Source: Pseudomonas capsici (GTDB lineage: Bacteria > Pseudomonadota > Gammaproteobacteria > Pseudomonadales > Pseudomonadaceae). Taken from it: a DNA stretch of 64,000 nt. This document shows, one piece after another, positions 25,161 to 34,406 of the stretch. Position numbers and translations under genes: made by a program. The notes under the pieces are model-generated. The model did no database searches. It was given only the letters and a program-made list of their open reading frames with translations, and was not told where the DNA came from. Position 1 is the first letter of the stretch; the number at the start of each line of letters is the position of its first letter. The stretch is from NCBI RefSeq assembly GCF_017165765.1, contig NZ_JAFGZD010000011.1:1-64000 (forward strand), given 5' to 3'.

Positions 25161-26317
25161 GCGATGTGCTCCATCATGGCGTTCCAGGTTCGATCCCAGC
25201 TCATACCGGCCAGGGCCTGATCGGCCAGATGAAACATCGCATCACGGTCCTGGCGCTGGATCAGCGCGGCTTCGATGGCAGTGACGAAACCGGGGACATC
25301 CTCGGCAATGTGCACCACCGGGCAATCGCCATAGGTACGAACGACATCGCGGATCGGGGTGCTCACCACCGGACAGCCGCCTGCAAGGTATTCAGGTGTC
25401 TTGGTCGGGCTGATGAAGCGCGTGGCTTCATTGAGCGCAAAGGGCATCAGCGCCACGTCCCAGCCACTCAGATAAGCAGGCAGCTCGCTGTAGGCTCTGC
25501 CACCCAGGTAATGAATATTGGGCAGCCTCGGCAGACTGGCCTGGTCGATCTTGACCACCGGGCCGATGATTACCAGTTGCCAGTCAGGTCGCTGCCGGGC
25601 CAACCCTTCCAGCAAGGCGAGATCGAGACGCTCGTCCACTACCCCGAAAAAACCCAGTCGAGGATGAGCGATAGCGGCCTGATCGGCAGGCTCGGGCAAT
25701 GCCTGCCGGGCATTGGCGAAATGTTCAATATCGACACTGCTGGGCATCGCATGCACATTGTCGTGCTGGGCACGCTTGGCCTCCCACAGGCTGACGCCGC
25801 CCGTGAAAACCACATCCGCCAGCGCCAGCAGACGCTGCTCGCGTTCAAGCAACTGCGGCGGCGCGCCCTTGAACGCCGAGAGTTCGTCCATGCAGTCATA
25901 GACAGTGCCACGGGCCGACAGATGCTCGCTGAAGCCCAGGCTCATGGGTGTGAAATACCAGCGCAGCAAAACCTCCCGTGGGTTGCGCAGCAGATAGTCA
26001 TCGAGCAATTGGCGAAGTTTCTCTTCGGTCTGTTCGGCGTTCAGCCCCGCAGGCAGATACGGCGTCGCTACCGTGACACCGTTCTCCTGAAGAAACAGTT
26101 GCAGATGAGCCTGCTGACCCTCGGCCGTCAGCGGCTCCTCGAAAAACAGTACATCGTAACGCCGCGCCATGCGCGTCATCAGGTGTTGAGGACGCTGGTA
26201 GACGAACCCCCAGCGTAAATGTGAAAGGCAGACAAGCAGGGGACGCATGCTGACAACAACTTCATGGCCTTCGGCCAAATGCTCTGCGACGGGGTATGCA
26301 GCCGGGGTTGGAATCAT
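25148..26317 (-). CDS. GT-B glycosyltransferase, candidate galactofuranosyltransferase
   Basis: A 389-residue protein with two Rossmann domains. The C-terminal half shows RLGFFGVVDERLD, LVIIGPVV and the nucleotide-sugar region FISPTKTPEYLAGGCPVVST, as in GT4/TuaH-like enzymes. The ATG at 26317 follows GGAGA at a good distance. An internal ATG at 26248 (MRPLLVCLSHL) begins the conserved fold and is the alternative. The donor is not visible in the sequence; I infer UDP-galactofuranose from the overlapping glf gene. It is the first gene of the operon. Confidence 0.82.
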   Translation of the reverse strand: MIPTPAAYPVAEHLAEGHEVVVSMRPLLVCLSHLRWGFVYQRPQHLMTRMARRYDVLFFEEPLTAEGQQAHLQLFLQENGVTVATPYLPAGLNAEQTEEKLRQLLDDYLLRNPREVLLRWYFTPMSLGFSEHLSARGTVYDCMDELSAFKGAPPQLLEREQRLLALADVVFTGGVSLWEAKRAQHDNVHAMPSSVDIEHFANARQALPEPADQAAIAHPRLGFFGVVDERLDLALLEGLARQRPDWQLVIIGPVVKIDQASLPRLPNIHYLGGRAYSELPAYLSGWDVALMPFALNEATRFISPTKTPEYLAGGCPVVSTPIRDVVRTYGDCPVVHIAEDVPGFVTAIEAALIQRQDRDAMFHLADQALAGMSWDRTWNAMMEHIACLA

Positions 26318-26574
26318 GAGGTTCTCTCCAGAGCAAGTGATGTCGTGGCGATGAGCAAGACGCACGACACAGAGTTATGGACGAGTTCACCGCGCCGAGC
26401 GTTCAGTCGGCACACCTCGATGGCCGACCAGTGACATGACCGCCCGGCCAATTCCCGGAACCGCGGATCGGAACTGCCTTTCGTTATGAAGTAAGCGATC
26501 CACTCCATTCGCGCGGACCTTCGCAATAGCGCAACAGCGATCGCACCCCACTTTTTTCATGCGAAGGTGACTCT

Positions 26575-27681
26575 ATGATCCTTGTGACCGGTGGTGCTGG
26601 TTACATCGGAGCCCACGCGGTACTCGCCCTTCTGGAGGTAGGCGAAGAGGTGCTGGTTCTGGACAATTTCTGCAACAGCAGCCCCCATGCCCTGACACGA
26701 ATCGAACAGATCTGTGGCCGTCGTCCTGTCCTGATACGGGGCGATGTGCGTAATCGGGAAGTACTTGCCAGGCTGTTTTCACGCTACCCGATCCGGGCAG
26801 TGCTGCATTTCGCCGGCCTCAAGGCCGTGGGCGAAAGTGTGCGCAAGCCGCTGCACTACTACGACACCAACGTCAGCGGCACCATCAACCTGTGTCAGGC
26901 AATGGCCAGCGCCGGTGTTTTCACACTGGTGTTCAGTTCATCGGCCACCGTCTATGGCAATTGCCGCAAGATGCCCATCGCCGAGCAGGCACGCAGTGGT
27001 CGGCCCACCAATCCCTACGGGCAATCGAAGCTCATGGCCGAACAGGTACTGGGCAGTCTGGCACGAGCCGATCAACGCTGGCGCATCGCACTGCTGCGCT
27101 ACTTCAATCCGGTGGGCGCTCATCCCTCGGGGCTGATCGGCGAATCGCCCAACACGGTCCCCAACAACCTGCTGCCCTACCTGCTGCGCGTCGCTGACGG
27201 ACAGTTACCGGTGCTGCCGGTCTATGGCAGTGACTATCCGACGGTGGACGGCAGCGGCGTGCGGGATTACATCCACGTCCAGGATCTGGTCGCCGGGCAT
27301 CTCGATGCGCTGCACTACCTGCGCACCAACAGCGGAATTCGCGCCTGGAACCTGGGAACGGGCATCGATCATTCGGTGCTGCAAGTGGTGAAGACGTTCG
27401 AGCGAGTCACGGGCATGAAGGTGCCGGTGCAGATGCGCGAACGACGTCCCGGCGATGTCGCACAATGCTGGGCCGATCCGTCACGGGCGCGCCGCGAACT
27501 GGGCTGGGTTGCCCGATATGGCCTGGAAACCATGCTGCGCGATGCCTGGCACTGGCAGTGTACAAGTCCCGAAGGCTACGAAGATGGATTGCTCAGCGTG
27601 CCGGAGCCGCTGTCGGCAGGCGGCGTCGATGCGACAGGCAACGGTCTGCATGCGGTTTATCTGTCTCGCAAGCGCCCGTGA
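26575..27681 (+). CDS. galE: UDP-glucose 4-epimerase
   Basis: Interconverts UDP-glucose and UDP-galactose. It is a 368-residue short-chain dehydrogenase-type protein with NAD motif GGAGYIG at 6-12, the SSSATVYG segment at 121-128 and catalytic Tyr148/Lys152 in NPYGQSK. The C-terminal tail is about 30 residues longer than in E. coli GalE (338). It is divergent from the glycosyltransferase-glf operon across 257 bases, to which it would supply UDP-Gal. A ribosome site GAAGGTGA precedes the ATG. Confidence 0.94.
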   Translation: MILVTGGAGYIGAHAVLALLEVGEEVLVLDNFCNSSPHALTRIEQICGRRPVLIRGDVRNREVLARLFSRYPIRAVLHFAGLKAVGESVRKPLHYYDTNVSGTINLCQAMASAGVFTLVFSSSATVYGNCRKMPIAEQARSGRPTNPYGQSKLMAEQVLGSLARADQRWRIALLRYFNPVGAHPSGLIGESPNTVPNNLLPYLLRVADGQLPVLPVYGSDYPTVDGSGVRDYIHVQDLVAGHLDALHYLRTNSGIRAWNLGTGIDHSVLQVVKTFERVTGMKVPVQMRERRPGDVAQCWADPSRARRELGWVARYGLETMLRDAWHWQCTSPEGYEDGLLSVPEPLSAGGVDATGNGLHAVYLSRKRP

Positions 27682-27698
27682 TCCTGCCCCCCGAAAAC

Positions 27699-27732
27699 AA
27701 AAAGCCCCGCATCACGACGATGCAGGGCTTTT
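27699..27732. terminator. Bidirectional terminator between galE and gdhB
   Basis: AAAAGCCCCGCATC and GATGCAGGGCTTTT pair around ACGAC with one mismatch. A-rich and T-rich flanks let the hairpin work for both converging genes. Confidence 0.88.
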
Positions 27733-27753
27733 CGTTACAACCGGGCTAAACCA

Positions 27754-30700
27754 TCAGACCGCGACGGCTTGCCCGCTCATTGCCAGATCCAGCAACTCGC
27801 GGTTGGCGACCGCATACATGGCGTAGTCCGTGCCACTGGCCGCACGCAACTCGACCAGCATGGCGCGCCAGCGCTCGACCATCGGGGCGTGTTGCTCCAG
27901 CCACAGGGCCAGACGCTCTTCCAGATCCTCGGGACCTTCCGGAATCTGCAACACAGAGATGGTGATAGCACGCTGCTGCCAGTCGACATCGTCACGGAAG
28001 GCTTCACGGGCCAGCGCCTGCCAGTTGTTTTCCACCGGCAGATTGCTGATCTGTTGCAGATACCAGGTCACATCCAGTGCACTGCCTACTGCGAAGTACA
28101 CCTTGGCCACGTCGGCAGCATTGTGCCCGGTGACATCGGAAGCTTCGATGATCGGCAGCAGGGTGTACAGGTGATTGGTGCCTGCGACCATGCGCGCCAG
28201 CAACTCGGGCACACCCGCTTCCACGTAAGCCTTGTAACGCGACTGCCAGACCTCACGGGTCTGTCCTTCCAGCAGCTCATCGAGCTTGAGGCCCAATGCC
28301 GCCAGGTGCGGACCGAAGTGAGCCACGTCACGACCGGCATCCAGTTCGTTGCGACGGCTGCGCAGGAACCAGCGTGTGGCACGCCGTCCCAGACGCATCA
28401 GTTCGTCCATCAGCGACAGCTGGATTTCAGCCGGAACCTTGTAGTCCAGCGCCTCGATCTGACGGAACCAGTGCGGCAGATGGAAGATGTCACGCACGGT
28501 CACGTAGGCAGCCGCCACGTTGGCCGCGCTCATGCCGGTGGACTCCTTGAGCCGCTGCACGAAGGTGATGCCCATGTGGTTGACCAGATCGTTGGCGATC
28601 TGGGTGCTGACGATCTCGCGTTTGAGACGGTGAGCACGCATGGCGGTCGAGAACCTGGCGCTCAGCGACGGCGGGAAAGCCGTCTCCATGTCGCGGGTCA
28701 GGTAATCGTCGTCCGGCACACGGGATTCCAGCAAGGCTTCCTTGAGGTCGATCTTGCTGTAGGAGATCAGGACCGACAGCTCGGCACGGCTCAGGCCCTG
28801 GCCGGCTGCAACCCGCTCGGCGATCTGATCTTCGGCCGGCAGGAACTCGATGGCGCGATCCAGCTTGCCGCGACCTTCGAGGTCGTTCATCAGACGCTTG
28901 TATTCAGCGATCCGGTCGTAAGCGCGACGTGCCGCCAGGGACAGCGCCTGGGTCTGCTTGTAGTTGTTGCCAAGCACCAGGTTGCCGACTTCGTCGGTCA
29001 TGCTTTCGAGCAACTGGTTACGTTGCTTCTCGGTCATGTCGCCGGCCTGCACCACTTCGTTGAGCAGGATCTTGATATTCACTTCGTGGTCGGAGCAGTC
29101 CACGCCACCGGCGTTGTCGATGAAGTCGGTGTTGGTCGCGCCGCCATTGAGGCCGAACTCGACACGGCCCAGTTGGGTCATGCCCAGGTTGCCGCCCTCG
29201 CCCACCACCTTGCAGCGCAACTCGTTGCCATCGACGCGCAATGCATCGTTGGCCTTGTCGCCCACATCGGCATGGGATTCTTCGCTGGACTTGACGTAAG
29301 TACCGATACCGCCGTTCCACAACAGATCCACCGGCGCCTTGAGCAGCGCATGCAGCAGTTCGGTCGGGGTCAGCTTGTCGGCCTTGATGTCGAAGCGCGC
29401 CTTCATCTGCTCGGTGATGGCGATGCTCTTCGCACTGCGCGGGAAGATCCCGCCGCCAGCGGACATGATGCTGGTGTCGTAGTCGGTCCATGCCGAACGC
29501 GGCAGATTGAACAGACGCTGACGCTCGGCGAAGCTGGTGGCAGGGTCCGGATTCGGATCGATGAAGATATGCAGGTGGTTGAAGGCTGCGACCAGTTGCA
29601 ACTTGTCGGACATCAGCAAGCCGTTGCCGAACACGTCACCGGCCATGTCGCCGATACCGATCACACTGATGCTGTCCTGCTGGACATTGATGTCGCGCTC
29701 ACGGAAGTGACGCTGCACACCCACCCACGCGCCCTTGGCGGTGATGCCCATCTTCTTGTGGTCGTAACCGGCCGAACCACCGGAAGCAAAGGCATCGCCC
29801 AGCCAGAAGCCGTAATCGATGGCAATGCCGTTGGCAATGTCGGAGAAGGTCGCAGTGCCCTTGTCCGCCGCAACCACCAGATACGGATCGTCGTCATCGT
29901 GACGAACCACGTTGGCCGGCGGCACCAGTACGCCTTCCTTGAGGTTGTCGGTGATGTCCAGCAGACCCGAGATGAAGATGCGGTAGCAGGCAATGCCTTC
30001 AGCCTGAATGTCGTCGCGGCTGCCACCCAGCGGCAGGCGACGTGGCAGGAAACCGCCTTTGGCACCTACCGGCACGATGACCGAGTTTTTCACCTGCTGG
30101 GCTTTTACCAGACCCAGCACTTCGGTACGGAAGTCTTCTTCGCGATCCGACCAGCGCAGGCCGCCACGGGCCACATTGCCGAAACGCAGGTGAACGCCCT
30201 CGACGCGCGGCGAATAGACGAAGATCTCGAACTTGGGCACCGGCTTGGGCAGTTCGGGAATCAGGCGCGGGTTGAACTTGAAGCTGAAGTAGCTCTTGTT
30301 CTGACCGTTGGCGTCGGTCTGGTAGAAGTTGGTGCGCAGGGTCGCCTTGATCAGGTCAAGATAACGACGCAGGATGCGGTCTTCGTTGAGCACCTGGACG
30401 TTGTCCAGCGCCGTGAGAATCGCCTGCTCCAGACGCAGTTGCTTGTCGTCCAGATCGTCGGAACCGAGCTTGCGTGCCAGATAGAAACGGGTCTTGAACA
30501 GCCGCGTCAGTTCACGGGCGATGTCGGTGTGGTTGTTCAGGGTGCTGGCGATATAACCCAGGTCGAAGCCCAGACGAATCTGCTTCAGATAACGGGCATA
30601 AGCACGCAGCAGCGCCACGTCACGCCATGGCAGACCGGCGGTCAGCACCAGACGGTTGAAGGCATCGTTTTCGGCATCGCCGCTCACGATATGGACGAAG

Positions 30701-32610
30701 GCGTCCTGCAGCGTATCGTTGAGCTGCTGGATGTCGAGGTTCAGGCCTTCGCCGTAGGTAAAGGCAAAGTCATGAATCCAGAACTCACGGCCATTGGCAT
30801 GCTGCAGACGGTACGGGAACTCGCCCAGCACGCGCAGGCCGAGGTTTTCCAGGATCGGCAGCACGTCCGAGAGCGCCAGCGGCGTGTCGGCGTGGTACAG
30901 CTTGCAATGCAACTGCTGACGACCGCCGGACAGCGGCTGATAGAAGCTCATCACCAGCGGATTGGTTTCACTCAGGCTCAGCACATGCTGCATGTCGACG
31001 ACAGCCGAGTGCGCGGCGAAACGCTCGCGATAACCTGCCGGGAAGCCTTTGGGGAAGTCGGCCAGCACATTGGTGCCATGGGCTTCGCCGAAGCTTTCGA
31101 CGACCAGACTCGAATAATCGTCCTTCCACGAACGGCAGGCCTGGATGACTTCGTTTTCCAGTTGTACCGGATCGATATCCAGATTGACCTTCGGGTCCAC
31201 GCGCAGGATCAACTGCACACGGGCCAGAACCGATTCGGAGAAGAAGGTCCAGAATTCGCAGTCGCTGGCCTTGAGGCGCTCCATCAGAACCTGCTGGATC
31301 TTCTGGCGTACTTCGGTGGAATACACGTCGCGTGGCACGTAAGCCAGGCAGTAGCAGAAGCGGCCATACGGGTCCTTGCGCAGGAACACGCGAATCTTGT
31401 TGCGCTCCTGGATCTGCACGATGGACATCACAGTGCTGAACAGCTCGTCCACCGGCGTCTGGAACAGATCGTCGCGTGGCAGCACTTCAACGACCTGCGC
31501 CAGCTCCTTGCCCAGATGCGCCTTGGCATCGAAGCCGGAACGACGCTCGACTTCCGCGACCTTGCGACGGATGTACGGAATCTGCCGCACGCTTTCGCCA
31601 TACACCGACGAGGTGTACAGGCCCATGAAGCGGCATTCCTTGATGACCTTGCCCGACGCATCGATCTGGCGGATCGAAACGTAATCAGGGTAAGCCGGAC
31701 GGTGTACACGGCTCGGGTGCGCGGCCTTGGCGAACGACAGCAGGGTCGGTTCGCGCAGATAATTCACCGCATAGCCTTCGATATGCAGGTCTTCGCTGGA
31801 AAGCCCCGGACGCAGCAGCTTGGCCAGACCCAGCAGGGATGACTCGTCGTAGATCAGTTGACCGCCATCGCCTTCGCCGCGAACTTCAAACTCTTCGTAG
31901 CCCAGGAAGGTGAAGTGGTTATCCACCAGCCATTGCAGGAAGACCTTGATCTCGGCCTTCTCTTGCTCGTCCGTGTTGTATTCGTTGGCATCGATGCTTG
32001 CCAGCAACTCGTGCAGGCGGGCCTTCATCGGCTCGAAATCTTCTACCGCAGCGCGGACTTCACTCAATACCTGCTCAAGCTCGCGGGCCAGCACGCTCAG
32101 TTCGTTGGCGTTGGCGCAGCGGTCGATCTCCAGATACATCAGCGATTCTTGCAGCACACCTTCGCCCGTCGTGCCCTTGGGCAGCAACTCCAGCAACTCG
32201 CCTGCAGCCCCGCGACGCACGCTCAGGACCGTGGTCTGCAGGGTATGGATGCTGTAACCGCGACGGTTCAGCTCGGTGCGTACCGAGTCGACCAGGAACG
32301 GCAGGTCATGATGCAGCACTTCGACGGCACTGTGAGTCGACTGCCATCCATGACGCTCGTAATCGGGGTTGTAGACCCGCACCTGAGGTTTGCCGTGCTC
32401 GAAACGCTCCAGCAGACGCCAGGCGGACAAGGTGCAGCCTGCCAGGTCGGAAAGGCGACGCTGGGTCAGTTCATCCAGGGAAATGATGCCGAAGAATTGC
32501 TCAGCGAACAGCGCTACTTGTGGCAATGCCTGTTCGTTGATGTGCTGAGCCAGTGCCGACTTCAGTTGATGCTGGAAGTCGGACTTGCTGGCTGCGGTGA
32601 AGAACGCCAT
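27754..32610 (-). CDS. gdhB: NAD-specific glutamate dehydrogenase, large (180-kDa type)
   Basis: Catabolic, NAD-dependent oxidative deamination of glutamate to 2-oxoglutarate. The 1,618 residues are the size of the P. aeruginosa GdhB class. A long N-terminal regulatory part with ACT-like segments (about 1-700) precedes the catalytic core, with SVIVPVGAKGGF, GNVARGGLRWSDREEDF and the NAD-fold region DMAGDVFGNGLL. A helical C-terminal domain follows. It is a single gene converging with galE. Confidence 0.96.
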   Translation of the reverse strand: MAFFTAASKSDFQHQLKSALAQHINEQALPQVALFAEQFFGIISLDELTQRRLSDLAGCTLSAWRLLERFEHGKPQVRVYNPDYERHGWQSTHSAVEVLHHDLPFLVDSVRTELNRRGYSIHTLQTTVLSVRRGAAGELLELLPKGTTGEGVLQESLMYLEIDRCANANELSVLARELEQVLSEVRAAVEDFEPMKARLHELLASIDANEYNTDEQEKAEIKVFLQWLVDNHFTFLGYEEFEVRGEGDGGQLIYDESSLLGLAKLLRPGLSSEDLHIEGYAVNYLREPTLLSFAKAAHPSRVHRPAYPDYVSIRQIDASGKVIKECRFMGLYTSSVYGESVRQIPYIRRKVAEVERRSGFDAKAHLGKELAQVVEVLPRDDLFQTPVDELFSTVMSIVQIQERNKIRVFLRKDPYGRFCYCLAYVPRDVYSTEVRQKIQQVLMERLKASDCEFWTFFSESVLARVQLILRVDPKVNLDIDPVQLENEVIQACRSWKDDYSSLVVESFGEAHGTNVLADFPKGFPAGYRERFAAHSAVVDMQHVLSLSETNPLVMSFYQPLSGGRQQLHCKLYHADTPLALSDVLPILENLGLRVLGEFPYRLQHANGREFWIHDFAFTYGEGLNLDIQQLNDTLQDAFVHIVSGDAENDAFNRLVLTAGLPWRDVALLRAYARYLKQIRLGFDLGYIASTLNNHTDIARELTRLFKTRFYLARKLGSDDLDDKQLRLEQAILTALDNVQVLNEDRILRRYLDLIKATLRTNFYQTDANGQNKSYFSFKFNPRLIPELPKPVPKFEIFVYSPRVEGVHLRFGNVARGGLRWSDREEDFRTEVLGLVKAQQVKNSVIVPVGAKGGFLPRRLPLGGSRDDIQAEGIACYRIFISGLLDITDNLKEGVLVPPANVVRHDDDDPYLVVAADKGTATFSDIANGIAIDYGFWLGDAFASGGSAGYDHKKMGITAKGAWVGVQRHFRERDINVQQDSISVIGIGDMAGDVFGNGLLMSDKLQLVAAFNHLHIFIDPNPDPATSFAERQRLFNLPRSAWTDYDTSIMSAGGGIFPRSAKSIAITEQMKARFDIKADKLTPTELLHALLKAPVDLLWNGGIGTYVKSSEESHADVGDKANDALRVDGNELRCKVVGEGGNLGMTQLGRVEFGLNGGATNTDFIDNAGGVDCSDHEVNIKILLNEVVQAGDMTEKQRNQLLESMTDEVGNLVLGNNYKQTQALSLAARRAYDRIAEYKRLMNDLEGRGKLDRAIEFLPAEDQIAERVAAGQGLSRAELSVLISYSKIDLKEALLESRVPDDDYLTRDMETAFPPSLSARFSTAMRAHRLKREIVSTQIANDLVNHMGITFVQRLKESTGMSAANVAAAYVTVRDIFHLPHWFRQIEALDYKVPAEIQLSLMDELMRLGRRATRWFLRSRRNELDAGRDVAHFGPHLAALGLKLDELLEGQTREVWQSRYKAYVEAGVPELLARMVAGTNHLYTLLPIIEASDVTGHNAADVAKVYFAVGSALDVTWYLQQISNLPVENNWQALAREAFRDDVDWQQRAITISVLQIPEGPEDLEERLALWLEQHAPMVERWRAMLVELRAASGTDYAMYAVANRELLDLAMSGQAVAV

Positions 32611-33028
32611 CTGTGGTACTCCGCTTTGCTTTTATAAGGAGGAAGCTTGATGGAAGTGTCTCGTACCAGACTGCACCGGGATGTAACGGGCAGAGGCACA
32701 GCATGGCAGAGTGTAAAGCTAAAGAAATAACGCTTGCCGCGAACGAGTCGTCACATTCCATTTCACAAACGGGATCGACACGTGAGGGAGCGGCTCTTTG
32801 ACCGCTCGTCTGATTGCAGCTTAGCGAGAGCACGCTGGCGGATACTTACAGACCTGCGACATATTCGGACATCGACGAACAATAACCCTCATATAACCGG
32901 GCACCCAGCGGTCCTGATGACTCGTGGGACCGAATTCATTCGGGAACCGGTCCTGCCCCGAAAGAATTACCCAGCAAATTTCATCCGGGGCTGGCACACT
33001 CATCCGCCAGCCCAGCCAGGACCTCGAC
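32611..33028. other. 418-bp intergenic region upstream of gdhB
   Basis: No convincing gene is present. It holds the gdhB promoter region, an isolated REP sequence at 32923-32947 and the leader of the small gene at 33029. I could not fix promoter hexamers with confidence. Confidence 0.5.
32923..32947. repeat. Single REP sequence (GGACCGAATTCATTCGGG type)
   Basis: CGTGGGACCGAATTCATTCG followed by GGAAC is a perfect-hairpin REP of the class common in P. syringae-group genomes: CCGAATTCATTCGG folds on itself. No inverted partner is nearby. Confidence 0.7.
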
Positions 33029-33385
33029 ATGCAAATCAAGACCGCCCTTTTACTCGCCAACCCCTGCGACGACGAGAACGACGACATGGCGCTGCTCTGC
33101 TGCCATGACGAAAAAAACGAGCTGTTTTCCCTGGCGCGCTTTCCGGATGAAGACGAAGTAGAGATCACCGTATGCGATGACACGGTGTATGTGTCGGCAC
33201 TGAACATTTCCCTGAGCGCCACACAGTTGGTGGTGGAAATTTCAGCCGAAGATGCAGAAACTCTGGGTGGTGATACTCGCTATGAGATTCTGCACAACAC
33301 GTCCGCTGATGACCTGAAAGAGGTGCAGCAGACAGTGCAGATAATTCTCGAAAATGTCGGTACATACGTCAGCGAAATCGACTGA
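33029..33385 (+). CDS. Hypothetical acidic protein
   Basis: A 118-residue cytoplasmic protein, strongly acidic (DDENDDMALLCCHDE, FPDEDEVEITVCDD). It has alternating beta-strand-like segments and a C-terminal amphipathic helix (LKEVQQTVQIILENVG). I do not recognise the family. The ATG at 33029 is the first that avoids a non-coding-looking extension. The gene ends 42 bases before a TIM-barrel hydrolase on the same strand, so the two may be co-transcribed. Confidence 0.7.
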   Translation: MQIKTALLLANPCDDENDDMALLCCHDEKNELFSLARFPDEDEVEITVCDDTVYVSALNISLSATQLVVEISAEDAETLGGDTRYEILHNTSADDLKEVQQTVQIILENVGTYVSEID

Positions 33386-33427
33386 CATAAAGGAGTATGG
33401 TCACAACTTCGCTATCTGGAGTCTGCC

Positions 33428-34174
33428 ATGTCGCCCATCTTCGATGCTCACTGCCACATCATCGACCCGCACTTCCCGCTCAAGGCCAACAACGGCTATT
33501 TGCCCGACCCTTTCAGCGTCCTGGACTATCAGGCTGCCGTCGTCCCTCTGGGGGTCATGGGCGGTGCGGTGGTTTCCGGATCATTTCAGGCGTTCGATCA
33601 GGGCTATCTGCTTGAGGCGCTGCGCCGGCTTGGCCCGGACTTCGTCGGCGTGACCCAGCTACCCGCCAGCGTCACCGATGCCGAGCTGGAAACCCTCAAC
33701 GGCTTCGGCGTGCGCGCCCTGCGCTTCAACCTCAAGCGCGGCGGCTCGGAGCAACTGGATCAACTCGAGACCCTGGCCAGACGCGTCCACAGGCAAGTGG
33801 GCTGGCACTCCGAGCTTTATATCGACTCACGGGAACTGGCCGAAATCGAAACCCGCCTGCTGCAACTGCCCGCCATCAGCATCGACCATCTGGGTCTGAG
33901 CCGCGAAGGCCTGCCCACTGTGCTGCGCCTTGCGGAACGAGGGGTACGGGTAAAGGCATGCGGATTCGGGCGTGTCGACTTTCCGGTGGAGCAGGCGCTC
34001 AAGGATATTTTCTCGGCCAACCCCCATGCCTTGATGTTCGGTACGGACCTGCCCTCGACCCGTGCACCTCGCCCCTTCCAGGCGAGCGATATCGAACTGG
34101 TCACCCAGGCTCTTGGCGAAAAGGCTGCACACAAAGTGCTATGGGAAAACGCGGCGAACTTCTATCGGGTATGA
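33428..34174 (+). CDS. Metal-dependent TIM-barrel hydrolase (COG3618, lactonase-like)
   Basis: A 248-residue amidohydrolase-superfamily protein. The strand-1 motif DAHCH is at residues 6-10. SIDHLGLSREG comes near the middle and FGTDLPSTRAP ends the barrel, as in 2-pyrone-4,6-dicarboxylate and fucono-lactone hydrolases. It is short for the family and has no signal peptide. The substrate is not known. Confidence 0.8.
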   Translation: MSPIFDAHCHIIDPHFPLKANNGYLPDPFSVLDYQAAVVPLGVMGGAVVSGSFQAFDQGYLLEALRRLGPDFVGVTQLPASVTDAELETLNGFGVRALRFNLKRGGSEQLDQLETLARRVHRQVGWHSELYIDSRELAEIETRLLQLPAISIDHLGLSREGLPTVLRLAERGVRVKACGFGRVDFPVEQALKDIFSANPHALMFGTDLPSTRAPRPFQASDIELVTQALGEKAAHKVLWENAANFYRV

Positions 34175-34406
34175 AACGCCCCGCATGGCACATGGATAGA
34201 TCGCGTCTTGCCCGACTTCGGGCAGCGCTTACACACATCTTTGACAAAACATGTGGGACGATTCCCAAAAAGACGCCACCTAATTCCTGAAAGCGTATAA
34301 AAAACCCTGTAGCGGTTAGTCGATCACTATCGGGATGGATTAAAGTATCGCCCCCAGCTCCGGTGTCATGTGACGCCGCTGATTACCTTGCCAGGAACAC
34401 TCATCG
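34175..34406. other. 232-bp leader region of the moxR-bat operon
   Basis: It contains a perfect TGCCCGA-CT-TCGGGCA dyad (34209-34224) and a TTGACA hexamer at 34241-34246 without a good -10 at 17 bases. A TATAAA block lies at about 34296. The promoter of the moxR operon should be here, but I cannot assign it. Confidence 0.35.

Noticed and set aside
27769..31842. A 1,357-codon open frame antisense to gdhB, and similar long antisense frames opposite cysS, glnS, acnB, sbcC and the emr genes.
   Set aside because: They lie fully inside recognised genes on the other strand, have no family resemblance or ribosome sites, and are expected from high-GC third-position bias.
34239..34300. A sigma-70 promoter for moxR using TTGACA at 34241.
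   Set aside because: No acceptable -10 occurs 16-18 bases downstream; the TATAAA at about 34296 is too far away.
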